From the NCBI RefSeq assembly GCF_039542345.1, contig NZ_BAABHY010000001.1, positions 62,001-126,000 of the forward strand: a stretch of 64,000 bases of DNA, in the 5' to 3' direction. This document shows positions 33,945 to 42,443 of the stretch, piece after piece. This stretch comes from Orbus sasakiae. Lineage in GTDB: Bacteria; Pseudomonadota; Gammaproteobacteria; Enterobacterales; Orbaceae. The stretch's first letter is position 1. The number at the start of each line of letters is the position of its first letter. The position numbers and the translations under genes were made by a program. Below the pieces are notes generated by a model. That model saw only the letters and a program-made list of their open reading frames with translations, ran no database searches and had not been told where the DNA came from.

Positions 33945-36900
33945 CTAAGCAACTGAGGTTTCAGAAGAAACTTTTTCGACATTCACTAAAAAGGTTTTAT
34001 ATTCAGGTGTTTGCGAGTTCGCATCACCTAAATGCGGTGTTAGCGCATTGACTAAAAATCCTTTTTTGGTTTGACCTGTGAATCCCCAAACAATTGGTAC
34101 GCCAATTGTTTCTATCTCTTTACCGTCAACTGTAAGTGTTGGCAAACGTTTTGTCACAACCGCTTTGGCTTTAATATAACCACGGTTAGAACTGACTTTT
34201 ACTGTATCCCCAATTTTAATTCCTTTTTTGCTAGCCAGATTTTCACTGATTTCAATGAATTGTTCTGGTTGAATAATTGCATTTAACTTTGCATGTTGGG
34301 TCCAAAAGTGGAAATGTTCAGTAATACTATATGTCGTTCCAACATATGGAAACTGTTCAGCATTACCTAATCTAGCAAAATCTTCAGGGAAGACACGTGC
34401 TGCAGGGCTATTAACTTGAGCCGGGTGCAGTGGATTAGTGCTAATTGGCGTTTCAAATGGTTCATAATGTTCTGGGAATGGGCCATCGACTAAGCGATTT
34501 AAACAGAATAATCCACCTAAACCATCGTTATTCATAATAAAAGCACCGGCTCCTGAACTTGGTGATAGGGTGGCAGTAAAATCAGGGATGTCATTGCCCG
34601 TCCAACTAGAACCATTCCACTCAACTAATAATCTTTCTGGATCGTATGCTCGACCATTACTATCAGCAGAGGCTCGGTTATAAAGAACTCGACGGTTCAT
34701 TGGCCATGCCCATGCCCAACCTGCATGGATCCCTTTACCAGATGGATCGGTCGGATCTCGTCTGGCCATTTGGTTACCTTGTTCCGTCCAGCAACCACAG
34801 AAAATCCAAATACCACTGGATGTCGAACCGTCATCTTTCAATTGGCTGAAGCCACTGAGTAATTGACCTTTTTTAACGGTAATATTGCCATTAGCATCTT
34901 TTAAGTCAGCAAGGGCATAACCGTTATAATCTTTCGCTAACTCTTCAGCTGATGGCTCATGAGGGATTTTGTAATTCCAAGCCAAATTGTGCATTGGCTC
35001 TTGGCAAGGCCCTCCTTCTTCTTGATATAATTCTTTCATGCGCAAGAAGATACGAGCAATAATTTCTGGGTCGTACATCGCATCAGCAGGTGGTTTTGCT
35101 GCCGCCCAATGCCATTGTAACCAACGCGACGAGTTAACGATTGTTCCGTCTTCTTCTGCGAAACAGTTAGATGGTAATCTAAATACTTCGGTTTGAATGG
35201 TACTTGGATCAACATCGTTGGACTCACCGTGATTTTGCCAAAATACGGCAGTTTCAGTTGGCATTGGATCAATGCTAACTAAAAATTTTAATTTTGATAA
35301 ACCGTCACGTACTGCATTTTTATCTGGGAAAGCGGCTAAAGGATTGAAGCCTTGACAAATAAAACCATTAGCTTGTCCATCTCGCATCATTCGACTAAAT
35401 TGTAATACGTCGTATGTTTTGTCCCATTTTGGTAACCAGTCAAAGCCCCAATTGTTATCTTTGGTCGCTTTATCACCATACATTGATTTCATAAAACTGA
35501 CGAAGAATTTAGGGTAATTCCCCCAAAAATTGACTTCAGTTGGGCCAAATGGTTTTGGCGTTTTTTCTGCTAAATATTGTTCAAGCGTGATTTGTGATTC
35601 TTTCGGTAAATCTAAATATGCGGGTAATCGATTTGATAATAAGCCGACATCAGTTAATCCTTGAATATTTGAGTGACCACGCAGAGCATTAATGCCGCCA
35701 CCCATCACACCAATATTACCTAATAACAGTTGCACCATTGCAGCTGTACGAATAATTTGGGAACCATAACTGTGTTGTGTCCAACCTAATGCATATAAAA
35801 AGGTTGCAGCTCGATTATTTGCTTTAGTACTCGCTAATGATTTACAGACATGTAAAAATTGTTCTACAGGTGAGCCTGTAATGTTATTGACTACCTCTGG
35901 TGTATAACGGCTAACATGATGTTTCAATAAATTCCAGACACAACGAGGATGTTTTAATGTTTTATCACGTAACGCATAGCCTTGAGCATCAGTTTCGTAA
36001 GTCCAACTTGATTGGTCATATTTGTGGTTTTTTTCATCATATCCACTAAATAATCCACTAACGTCATCAAAATGGTAATCTTCACTAACAATTAAACTAG
36101 CATTACTGTGAGTTAGCAAATAGTCGTAATTGACTTCATTGTTACTGATTAAATAATTGATAACACCAAGCAAAAAGGTAATATCAGAACCAGACCGAAT
36201 TGGGACGTAAAGGTCAGCGACAGAGGCTGTACGGTGAAAACGGGGATCAATTGCAATCAGTTCGGCACCATTATTTATTTTGGCTTCCATTGCCCATTTG
36301 AAACCGACTGGGTGAGCTTCCGCTGCATTACCACCCATCACGATGACAACATTGGCATTTTTAATATCATTCCAGTTGTTAGTCATTGCACCGCGACCAA
36401 ACGTTGCAGCGAGGCTCGATACTGATGGGCCATGGCAAACGCGTGCTTGTGTTTCAAGGGTAAGCATGCCTAATGCTCGCGCAACTTTAAATGCTAGCCA
36501 ACCGGTTTCATTACTGGCAGCAGAGGTGACGAGCCAACCAGTCGTTGTCCAACGATTAACTGTAGTACCTTGCTCATTTTGCGTTACCAGATTTTTATCA
36601 CGGTCTTCTTTCATCAAACGTGCAATACGGTCAATTGCGTCATCCCAACTAATGCGCTGCCATTTATCAGAGCCAGGCGCTCTATATTCAGGGTATTTTA
36701 CGCGATTTTCACTTTTAATATAGTCGAGCACACCTGCCCCTTTAGGACAAAGTGAACCACGGCTTACAGGGTGATCGGGATCGCCTTCAACGTGAAAAAT
36801 TGAGGAGATTGCATTTTTTGCACCATCTCCGCGACTATAAAGTAACATTCCGCAACCAACCGAACAGTAAGTACAGTTATTACGCGTTTCTTTAGATTTT

Positions 36901-37022
36901 AATAATTTGTATTGACGAGTTTGCGCAAGTGCAACATTCGGTGCAAAACCCAGTGTTGCAACTGTGGTTCCAGCCATACCACCCGCACAGATCTTAAAGA
37001 ACTGCCTACGGTTAAATAGCAT
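33945..37022 (-). CDS. fdoG: Formate dehydrogenase, molybdopterin catalytic (alpha) subunit, cysteine form
   Basis: This 1025-residue subunit oxidises formate at a bis-molybdopterin-guanine-dinucleotide centre. It has a twin-arginine signal (NRRQFFKI) for Tat export of the folded enzyme, and a [4Fe-4S] motif CTYCSVGC with a distal Cys in SLCPKG. At residue 196, where E. coli FdnG/FdoG has selenocysteine (in-frame TGA), the codon is TGC, cysteine, in ARVCHGPSVSSLA (+ strand 36435-36437). The enzyme therefore needs no selenium decoding. It is the first gene of fdoG-fdoH-fdoI-fdhE behind a perfect FNR site. FdnG and FdoG are not separable by sequence alone; the fdhE neighbour favours the fdo name. 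Confidence 0.95.
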   Translation of the reverse strand: MLFNRRQFFKICAGGMAGTTVATLGFAPNVALAQTRQYKLLKSKETRNNCTYCSVGCGMLLYSRGDGAKNAISSIFHVEGDPDHPVSRGSLCPKGAGVLDYIKSENRVKYPEYRAPGSDKWQRISWDDAIDRIARLMKEDRDKNLVTQNEQGTTVNRWTTTGWLVTSAASNETGWLAFKVARALGMLTLETQARVCHGPSVSSLAATFGRGAMTNNWNDIKNANVVIVMGGNAAEAHPVGFKWAMEAKINNGAELIAIDPRFHRTASVADLYVPIRSGSDITFLLGVINYLISNNEVNYDYLLTHSNASLIVSEDYHFDDVSGLFSGYDEKNHKYDQSSWTYETDAQGYALRDKTLKHPRCVWNLLKHHVSRYTPEVVNNITGSPVEQFLHVCKSLASTKANNRAATFLYALGWTQHSYGSQIIRTAAMVQLLLGNIGVMGGGINALRGHSNIQGLTDVGLLSNRLPAYLDLPKESQITLEQYLAEKTPKPFGPTEVNFWGNYPKFFVSFMKSMYGDKATKDNNWGFDWLPKWDKTYDVLQFSRMMRDGQANGFICQGFNPLAAFPDKNAVRDGLSKLKFLVSIDPMPTETAVFWQNHGESNDVDPSTIQTEVFRLPSNCFAEEDGTIVNSSRWLQWHWAAAKPPADAMYDPEIIARIFLRMKELYQEEGGPCQEPMHNLAWNYKIPHEPSAEELAKDYNGYALADLKDANGNITVKKGQLLSGFSQLKDDGSTSSGIWIFCGCWTEQGNQMARRDPTDPSGKGIHAGWAWAWPMNRRVLYNRASADSNGRAYDPERLLVEWNGSSWTGNDIPDFTATLSPSSGAGAFIMNNDGLGGLFCLNRLVDGPFPEHYEPFETPISTNPLHPAQVNSPAARVFPEDFARLGNAEQFPYVGTTYSITEHFHFWTQHAKLNAIIQPEQFIEISENLASKKGIKIGDTVKVSSNRGYIKAKAVVTKRLPTLTVDGKEIETIGVPIVWGFTGQTKKGFLVNALTPHLGDANSQTPEYKTFLVNVEKVSSETSVA

Positions 37023-37073
37023 ATGAACTCCTTAAAAGAATGACATTAACTATATTGCTTAATTTTTATTAAT

Positions 37074-37085
37074 GGGATTAATCCC
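37074..37085. repeat. 12-bp palindrome in the fdoG leader
   Basis: GGGATTAATCCC is a perfect dyad about 50 bp upstream of the fdoG start. It could be an operator or a short leader hairpin; I do not recognise the binder. Confidence 0.3.
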
Positions 37086-37150
37086 TTATTTTTATAATGA
37101 TAATAGTTTAGTTAGATTAAATAAAGTGAAAAACAAATTTAAATGCCATT

Positions 37151-37168
37151 ATTTGATCTATATCAAAT
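37151..37168 (-). promoter_or_regulatory. Perfect FNR box upstream of fdoG
   Basis: ATTTGAT-CTAT-ATCAAAT contains an exact TTGAT-N4-ATCAA FNR consensus with one further symmetrical base pair on each side. It is centred about 137 bp upstream of the fdoG start, so activation by FNR without oxygen is the likely control of the operon. Confidence 0.8.
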
Positions 37169-37318
37169 AATTTAAGCATAAAAAGTTAATTAAATAGAAT
37201 CTAATCATTACTTATTAGATAAACGATAATAGTTAGATTACTCATCGTTCAATTAACAAGGGCTATTGGGTTAGAATGCTACTTATTGCACATTCTTAAT
37301 CAAATCACTTAACTTGAC

Positions 37319-38269
37319 TTAATCACCTTGTACTTCACTTGAATAAAGTGGTGGTTCACCTTCAGGGCGAGTCTTAAAACGGCGATGTAGCCACATATAC
37401 TGTTCTGGTGCTTTTAATATTTCATGCTCGACGGCTTTATTCATAAAGGTAGCTGCAGCTATCTCATCATTTAATGGATAGTCTTTTAATGGTGCGGTGA
37501 CAAATACAGTATATTGACCATTTTTTTCACGCTTGGGAGTAAATGGAATGATCTTCGGTTTGCCTAATTTAACTAAAATCTTGGTACCAACCGTTGTGGC
37601 TGCGCTATCAACAGCGAAAAAGGGCGCAAACACACTATTTTTAGGACCATAATCATGATCGGGTGCATACCAAACAATTTCTCCATTTTTTAACGCTCGA
37701 ATCATTCCTTTTGTATTATGACGACTTAACATGTATTTATTCGATTTTAGTCGACCTTTTAACTGAACATAATCAAAAACTGGGTTATTATTAGGACGAT
37801 AAACACCAACGCCAGGATGACTCATTCCCAGCATTCGACCACCCAATTCTAATGTTAAAAAATGCACGCCGATTAAGAGGATGCCTTGGCCAGTTTCTCG
37901 TACTTGCTTGATGTGCTCGCCGCCGATCACTTTAAAATGTTTTTTAAGACGACGATCAGGCCAAAACCAAGCCATACCTGTCTCAAAAATTGCCATACCA
38001 ATAGCCATAAAATTATCACGTAGCATCTGTTCACGCTGTGCTTTTGTCATGTCAGGAAAACATAATTTTAAATTTTGACGGGCCGTTTCTTGGCGCTTAC
38101 CAAGCACTTTAGGGGCTAACAAACCAAGCCCTTTTCCTAATAAACGAATGACTGGATAAGGGAGTAAAAGTAGTACATACCAAAGTCCAATTAGAAACCA
38201 AGTAAACCAGTATTTTGGATGTAATAAATCTTTGGTGAAGCGAGGATAAATTTCTTGGGCAGTATTCAC
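37319..38269 (-). CDS. lpxL: Lipid A late acyltransferase, LpxL/HtrB type (copy 1)
   Basis: A 316-residue inner-membrane enzyme that adds a secondary acyl chain (laurate in E. coli) to Kdo2-lipid IVA. One N-terminal membrane segment (about residues 20-45) is followed by the LPLAT core with the HX4E catalytic motif HFLTLE, then GVYRPNNNPVFDY, the VWYAPDHDYGPKNSVFAPFFAV block and the C-terminal PEQYMWLHRRFKTRPEG signature. It is strongly similar to E. coli LpxL/LpxP. The copy at 38415-39365 is a near neighbour and full-length paralogue; a terminator lies between them, so the two are separately transcribed. Confidence 0.92.
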   Translation of the reverse strand: MNTAQEIYPRFTKDLLHPKYWFTWFLIGLWYVLLLLPYPVIRLLGKGLGLLAPKVLGKRQETARQNLKLCFPDMTKAQREQMLRDNFMAIGMAIFETGMAWFWPDRRLKKHFKVIGGEHIKQVRETGQGILLIGVHFLTLELGGRMLGMSHPGVGVYRPNNNPVFDYVQLKGRLKSNKYMLSRHNTKGMIRALKNGEIVWYAPDHDYGPKNSVFAPFFAVDSAATTVGTKILVKLGKPKIIPFTPKREKNGQYTVFVTAPLKDYPLNDEIAAATFMNKAVEHEILKAPEQYMWLHRRFKTRPEGEPPLYSSEVQGD

Positions 38270-38330
38270 AAAATCTCAGTTAATGTTATCAAAAAGCTAT
38301 CAATCGAAGGCGTATCATGCTTACGACTAC

Positions 38331-38360
38331 AAAAAAATAGCATCACATGACGAGATGCTA
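38331..38360 (-). terminator. Terminator of lpxL copy 2
   Basis: On the minus strand TAGCATC and GATGCTA form a 7-bp stem with a 9-nt loop followed by T7. It ends the transcript of the acyltransferase at 38415 before copy 1 begins. Confidence 0.88.
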
Positions 38361-38414
38361 AAGAATAAAACAGCATAAGTTTATCATATTATCACTGTAT
38401 CGACCAATAGAATA

Positions 38415-39365
38415 TTAGTCGTTTTGTACACTATCTGTATATAACGCAGCTTCGCCTTCCGGCCGAGTTTTAAAACGCCGATGTAGCCACATATATTGCT
38501 CTGGAGCCTTTAGGATTTCAAGTTCAATTGCTTTATTCATAAAAGTGGCTGCCGCAATTTCGTTATCAAGTGGGTAGTGTTCAAGCGGAGGGGTAACAAA
38601 TACGCAGTAATCACCGTTCTTTTCTCGTTTAGGCGTAAACGGAATAATTGCGGGTTGACCGAGTTTGACTAAAATTGTAGTACCAATTGTGGTTGCTGCT
38701 TTTTCAACAGCAAAAAAGGGGGCAAAAACACTGTTTTTAGGGCCGTAATCATGATCAGGGGCATACCAGACTAATTCGCCTTTCTTAAGAGCCCTAATCA
38801 TTCCTTTTGTATTGTAACGATCTAGCATATATTTATTCGATTTTAGTCGACCTTTTAACTGAATGTAATCGATGACTGGATTATCATTAGGACGGTAAAC
38901 GCCAACACCGGGGTGGCTCATTCCCAGTATTCTGGCACCCAGTTCTAATGTTAAAAAATGAATACCAATTAATAAGATACCTTGTCCCGTTTGCTGGACT
39001 TGCTTAATGTAATTATCGCCTTCAATTTTAGTATGCTTTTTTAAACGTTGATCTGACCAAAACCATGCCATACCCGTTTCAAAGATCGCCATACCAGTAG
39101 AGATAAAATTATCACGTAACATCTGTTCTCTTACTGACGCAGAAAGGTGTGGAAAACAGAGTTTAAGATTTTGACGGGCAGTTTCTTGGCGTTTAATAAT
39201 TAGCTTACTAGCGAGTAGTCCTAATCCTTTACCCATTTGGTAAATAACAGGATAGGGAAGTAATACAAAAAGATATAAAACACCAATACCAAACCAAGTT
39301 AACCAGTAACGTGGATAGAGTAATTGTTTAGTAAATTTTGCGTGGATTTCTTGATTACTGCTCAT
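38415..39365 (-). CDS. Lipid A late acyltransferase, LpxL/LpxP type (copy 2)
   Basis: A 316-residue paralogue of the adjacent LpxL: same N-terminal membrane segment, HFLTLE catalytic motif, GVYRPNDNPVIDYIQLKGRL, VWYAPDHDYGPKNSVFAPFFAV and the PEQYMWLHRRFKTRPEG end. Both copies keep all motifs, so both should be active. E. coli uses LpxL and the cold-induced LpxP as alternatives at the same position; a similar division, or acylation of different positions, is possible here. The start is the ATG at 39365; a TTG three codons upstream is less likely. No strong ribosome-binding site is visible. Confidence 0.88.
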   Translation of the reverse strand: MSSNQEIHAKFTKQLLYPRYWLTWFGIGVLYLFVLLPYPVIYQMGKGLGLLASKLIIKRQETARQNLKLCFPHLSASVREQMLRDNFISTGMAIFETGMAWFWSDQRLKKHTKIEGDNYIKQVQQTGQGILLIGIHFLTLELGARILGMSHPGVGVYRPNDNPVIDYIQLKGRLKSNKYMLDRYNTKGMIRALKKGELVWYAPDHDYGPKNSVFAPFFAVEKAATTIGTTILVKLGQPAIIPFTPKREKNGDYCVFVTPPLEHYPLDNEIAAATFMNKAIELEILKAPEQYMWLHRRFKTRPEGEAALYTDSVQND

Positions 39366-39529
39366 ACTTTTCAATTAATCAAATAAATAAATTATGATAT
39401 ATAATCCGTCAAAAAAACATTTTTGCCAAGTGGGTTCGCATTTGTAGCTAAAATTTCCCAGATGTTTAATTATCTATTTGATTTATAAAATTAAAATTAA
39501 TTGTTTTTTTTATGAAAAAACACTAGTAA

Positions 39530-39677
39530 AAAGGGAAATATCGCAGTATTCTTGGCAGAGTAAAGCGAGGGTGGTTCCCTTTTATCAAATAGCCTAACTA
39601 TTTGGCTCGCGCTTACCGTGCTTTGTCTTACCAGCAAAGTTTGGGTCTTATCTAATAAGAGGTGAGTTAGGCTATTA
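39530..39677. other. Candidate structured RNA / long inverted repeats upstream of potF
   Basis: Two nested structures fill a segment with no credible gene. Arm pair 1 is AAAAGGGAA (39530-39538) with TTCCCTTTT (39576-39584). Arm pair 2 is AATAGCCTAACT (39589-39600) with its exact complement AGTTAGGCTATT (39666-39677), enclosing two small hairpins (CTTTG/CAAAG and TCTTAT/ATAAGA). The left arm of pair 2 can instead fold on itself (AAATAG, CCTAA loop, CTATTT), so two exclusive folds are possible. It ends about 85 bp before the potF start. I do not recognise it as a known RNA family, and its strand is not certain. Confidence 0.45.
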
Positions 39678-39762
39678 GAACGCGTCAATGTCTATTAGCG
39701 TTTATGCTGCTCAAAATTAAATAAGATTGTTATTCAATTTGCACTCTTTGAGGATCGTGCGG

Positions 39763-40866
39763 ATGTTTAATATGTTTAAATGGTTAAAAGCAGCCACTGC
39801 TTTGCTCCTAATCTCAATATCATTTGTCAGTTTCACTAAAGATCGTCAACTTTATATTTATAATTGGTCATCCTATATTGCTCCAGATACAATAAAGAAT
39901 TTTGAAAAACAAACTGGAATCAAAGTCATATATGACGTGTTTGATTCTAATGAAGTGCTTGAAAGTAAATTAATGGCAGGCAATACTGGCTTTGATTTAG
40001 TTGTTCCTTCTGATAGCTTTTTGGAACGTCAGGCAAAAGCGGGTATTTTCATGCCACTTGATAAAAGTAAGTTAGCTAACTATCAGAATTTAGATGAAAA
40101 TCTATTAAAAATGTTGGCAAAGCATGATCCTAACAACCAATATGCTATTCCCTATATGTGGTTGACAACTGGTGTGGGTTATAATGTCGATAAAGTGAAG
40201 AAAATTTTAGGTGATAATGCGCCTGTTGATAGTTGGGATTTGGTTTTAAATCCAGATAATTTGGCTAAGCTTTCACAATGTGGTGTTGCCTTTTTGGATG
40301 CACCAACTGAAATATTTCCAACTGTTCTTAATTATTTAGGTTTAGATCCCAACAGTCAAAATCCAGATGACTATAAATTAGCGACAGAGCATTTAAGCAA
40401 ATTGCGACCTTCGGTCACTTATTTTCACTCTTCTAAGTTTATTAATGACTTAGCTAATGGTGATATTTGTGTCGCGGTAGGTTGGTCTGGTGATATTATG
40501 CAAGCGATTGAAGCTGCTAAAGAAGCCAATAATGGGGTGAATGTTAAATATTATATTCCTAAAGAAGGTGCAATTGCGTATTTTGATGTGTTTGCAATCC
40601 CCAAAGATGCTGAGAACGTTGATGAAGCATATGCTTTTTTAAATTATTTAATGGATCCGCAAGTGATTGCTGATATTAGTAATCATGTGTTTTATGCTAA
40701 TGCGGTTAAAAATTCTTTACCTTATTTAGATGATAGAATTAAAAATGATCCTGCTATTTATCCGACACAACAAACAATGGATAAACTGTTTTCATTACAA
40801 GTCATGCCGCCTAAAATTGATAAGCTAATGACGCGTAGTTGGACACGTGTTTTAACTGATCATTAA
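39763..40866 (+). CDS. potF: Putrescine/polyamine-binding periplasmic protein
   Basis: A 367-residue binding protein (start at 39763 with a GAGGA site eight bases upstream) with a signal peptide reaching about residue 24. The mature part begins RQLYIYNWSSYIAPDTIKNFEKQTGIKV and contains DVFDSNEVLESKLMAG, DLVVPSDSFLERQ and ICVAVGWSGD, closest to E. coli PotF rather than PotD. Trp and Asp residues in NWSSYI and GWSGD line the polyamine site in the family. The usual partners potGHI are not adjacent, so the protein must work with transporter genes elsewhere. It is followed by its own terminator and preceded by the structured segment. Confidence 0.9.
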   Translation: MFNMFKWLKAATALLLISISFVSFTKDRQLYIYNWSSYIAPDTIKNFEKQTGIKVIYDVFDSNEVLESKLMAGNTGFDLVVPSDSFLERQAKAGIFMPLDKSKLANYQNLDENLLKMLAKHDPNNQYAIPYMWLTTGVGYNVDKVKKILGDNAPVDSWDLVLNPDNLAKLSQCGVAFLDAPTEIFPTVLNYLGLDPNSQNPDDYKLATEHLSKLRPSVTYFHSSKFINDLANGDICVAVGWSGDIMQAIEAAKEANNGVNVKYYIPKEGAIAYFDVFAIPKDAENVDEAYAFLNYLMDPQVIADISNHVFYANAVKNSLPYLDDRIKNDPAIYPTQQTMDKLFSLQVMPPKIDKLMTRSWTRVLTDH

Positions 40867-40883
40867 AATGGTTAATTCTTGCT

Positions 40884-40912
40884 AAGCCGATTTATTGATA
40901 ATCGGCTTTTTT
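40884..40912 (+). terminator. Terminator after potF
   Basis: AAGCCGAT and ATCGGCTT form an 8-bp stem with a 9-nt loop, followed by a T tract, starting 18 bp past the potF stop. Confidence 0.9.
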
Positions 40913-40992
40913 ATCTCTTCAATTACAAGTAGCGTTTAATGAAAATATCAGCGATAATGTATGCCATTATAAGTAAGAATGGATTTTGTGAA

Positions 40993-41367
40993 ATGCCTTT
41001 GTATCGTTCAATTATTACATTAGTTGTTGCTGCCCTTTTACTCAGTGGATGTTCGTTTGTTGATCGTTGGGTGTACCGACCAGACATTAATCAAGGTAAT
41101 TATGTGACCCAAGAACAAGTTGACCAACTAAAAGTGGGTCAAACTAAGGAACAAATTGTCTATATTATGGGGTCGCCAATGTTAACATCGGTGTTTGGTG
41201 ATGATGTTTGGTACTACGTATTCCGTGAATTACCGCAACATGGTTATGTCAGCCAAAAAACGTATACAATCACTTTTGATAAAAAAGGCATTGTGATAGA
41301 CATTAAAGCTTCATCTGATACGTCAAAGACGCTTGAGCAAATGGATGAACAAGAAGGTTCTGAATAA
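40993..41367 (+). CDS. bamE: Outer membrane protein assembly factor BamE (SmpA)
   Basis: BamE is a small outer-membrane lipoprotein of the BAM complex that inserts beta-barrel proteins. From the ATG at 40993 it is 124 residues with a lipoprotein signal (LLLSGC, lipidated Cys about residue 20). The family blocks VYRPDINQGNYVTQEQVDQLKVGQTKEQIVYIMGSPML and DVWYYVFRELPQHG are present. An earlier in-frame ATG at 40939 would bury the signal peptide and is rejected. It is a single gene, convergent with the Nudix gene. Confidence 0.94.
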   Translation: MPLYRSIITLVVAALLLSGCSFVDRWVYRPDINQGNYVTQEQVDQLKVGQTKEQIVYIMGSPMLTSVFGDDVWYYVFRELPQHGYVSQKTYTITFDKKGIVIDIKASSDTSKTLEQMDEQEGSE

Positions 41368-41390
41368 AATAAAGTAAACCCAATGTTAAT

Positions 41391-41420
41391 AACCCGCTTA
41401 ATGAGCGGGTTTATTTTTTT
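41391..41420. terminator. Terminator after bamE
   Basis: ACCCGCT and AGCGGGT form a 7-bp stem with a TAATG loop followed by a T-rich tail on the + strand. It overlaps the last codons of the convergent Nudix gene. Confidence 0.88.
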
Positions 41421-41817
41421 GTACTATTGGCAAAATCACTTTTTCGGTCAGCGGTGCTAAGCATAAATGTTGTGCTTGTTCCATTGAGTACCACCCCACT
41501 TCTGCGAGTTCTGCATGCGCCTTTATACTAATTTTGGCTAATTTCATAGAAAAAAGATGGGCGTTGATCCGATGATTGGCTTCATTTGCGGCTGATTCAC
41601 TAAATTTACCAACGTAGTGCAGCTGTTGTGGGGGAATCACTAATTGTAATTCTTCATGTAATTCGCGTACTAATGCATGAATCGGGCTCTCAGTTGGCTC
41701 AATTTTGCCTCCAGCTTGCATAAAATAGGGCGAATTTTGCTTACGCACTAATAGCATTTCATTACTATAATTAGTAATAATTGCAGCTGCAATATGAATA
41801 ATATTCGATTGTTTCAT
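41398..41817 (-). CDS. Nudix hydrolase
   Basis: A 139-residue protein with a Nudix box GGKIEPTESPIHALVRELHEELQL (about residues 36-59), fitting GX5EX7REUXEEXGU except that Gln stands in place of the last glycine. Nudix enzymes cleave nucleoside diphosphates linked to another group; the substrate cannot be told from sequence. It starts two bases after the GFA gene stop, so the two form an operon. It runs to its full expected length. Confidence 0.85.
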   Translation of the reverse strand: MKQSNIIHIAAAIITNYSNEMLLVRKQNSPYFMQAGGKIEPTESPIHALVRELHEELQLVIPPQQLHYVGKFSESAANEANHRINAHLFSMKLAKISIKAHAELAEVGWYSMEQAQHLCLAPLTEKVILPIVQKNKPAH

Positions 41818-41819
41818 TG

Positions 41820-42221
41820 TTATGTTATATTTTCGTCAAATTGTAAACCACCATCACAGATGGAATCCCAGTTTGCTTTAGATTGAGTGTATATATGTAT
41901 TTTTTGTTTAGGGTAAAGAGCTGAATTTAGCGTGCCGGCGCGTAGACGGTAAAATTGTGGCATACTATCACGTGAAGTAAATAAGTTAGAACCACATTGC
42001 GAACAAAAGAACCGGTTAACCCCATTAACTGAAAATATTTTTAGCTTATCTTGACCTGATAATAGTGTAAAAGCATCACTGTTTATTGGTATCGCTGAAT
42101 TAAATGCTGAACCACTCCATTTACGGCAGCGCTGACAGTGGCAAAAGACCATTTTATCAACATGATCGTTCATCGCGACTTGGTACTGGACTGCACTACA
42201 TAAACAGCTTCCTGTTAGCAT
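41820..42221 (-). CDS. GFA-family (CENP-V/Mss4-fold) zinc protein
   Basis: A 133-residue protein with the zinc-binding pattern of the GFA family: GSCLCSAVQYQV near the N-terminus, CHCQRCRKWSG (about residue 33) and FCSQCGSNLF (about residue 73). Family members were named for glutathione-dependent formaldehyde activation, but the biochemical role of most is unproven. An AGGAG site six bases before the ATG at 42221 decides this start over the ATG at 42242. It heads a two-gene operon with the Nudix hydrolase, divergent from the dusA remnant. Confidence 0.85.
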   Translation of the reverse strand: MLTGSCLCSAVQYQVAMNDHVDKMVFCHCQRCRKWSGSAFNSAIPINSDAFTLLSGQDKLKIFSVNGVNRFFCSQCGSNLFTSRDSMPQFYRLRAGTLNSALYPKQKIHIYTQSKANWDSICDGGLQFDENIT

Positions 42222-42302
42222 ATATTCTCCTAAGCTATTCAAACCAATTGCCCCATCTTATGTTAGAATAACGCTAAATTTTTTTTGTGACTAGGTTTTT
42301 AT

Positions 42303-42365
42303 TTGCGTAATATATCTAATTTAAATCGGTTTTCCGTGGCTCCAATGCTCGATTGGACGCATTGA
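42303..42365 (+). pseudogene. Truncated 5' copy of dusA at the left island boundary
   Basis: The frame from TTG at 42303 reads LRNISNLNRFSVAPMLDWTH and stops at TGA (42363-42365). It is the N-terminus of DusA (RFSVAPMLDWTDRHCR in E. coli), cut exactly after the codons shared with the intact gene. It is most simply the original 5' end of dusA, displaced when an element integrated and supplied a new start to the downstream gene. Confidence 0.85.
42345..42359. repeat. Left attachment-site repeat (dusA island)
   Basis: ATGCTCGATTGGACG, identical to 43896-43910, inside the truncated dusA copy. It encodes MLDWT in both copies. Confidence 0.75.
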
Positions 42366-42443
42366 TTATATTTAATGATGTTTGGGGCTGGTAAGGGATC
42401 TTGTTAAAGTAATTAAAAGATAAAATCCTCCAAAATATACCTA

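Noticed and set aside
39569..39580. AGGGTGGTTCCC resembling a T-box sequence
   Set aside because: T-boxes belong mainly to Firmicutes and need a specifier stem and terminator; neither is seen and the downstream gene is potF, not a synthetase or biosynthetic gene.
39497..39688. 63-residue minus-strand frame in the segment before potF
   Set aside because: Composition is unlike a protein, no ribosome-binding site, and it runs through the inverted-repeat structure.
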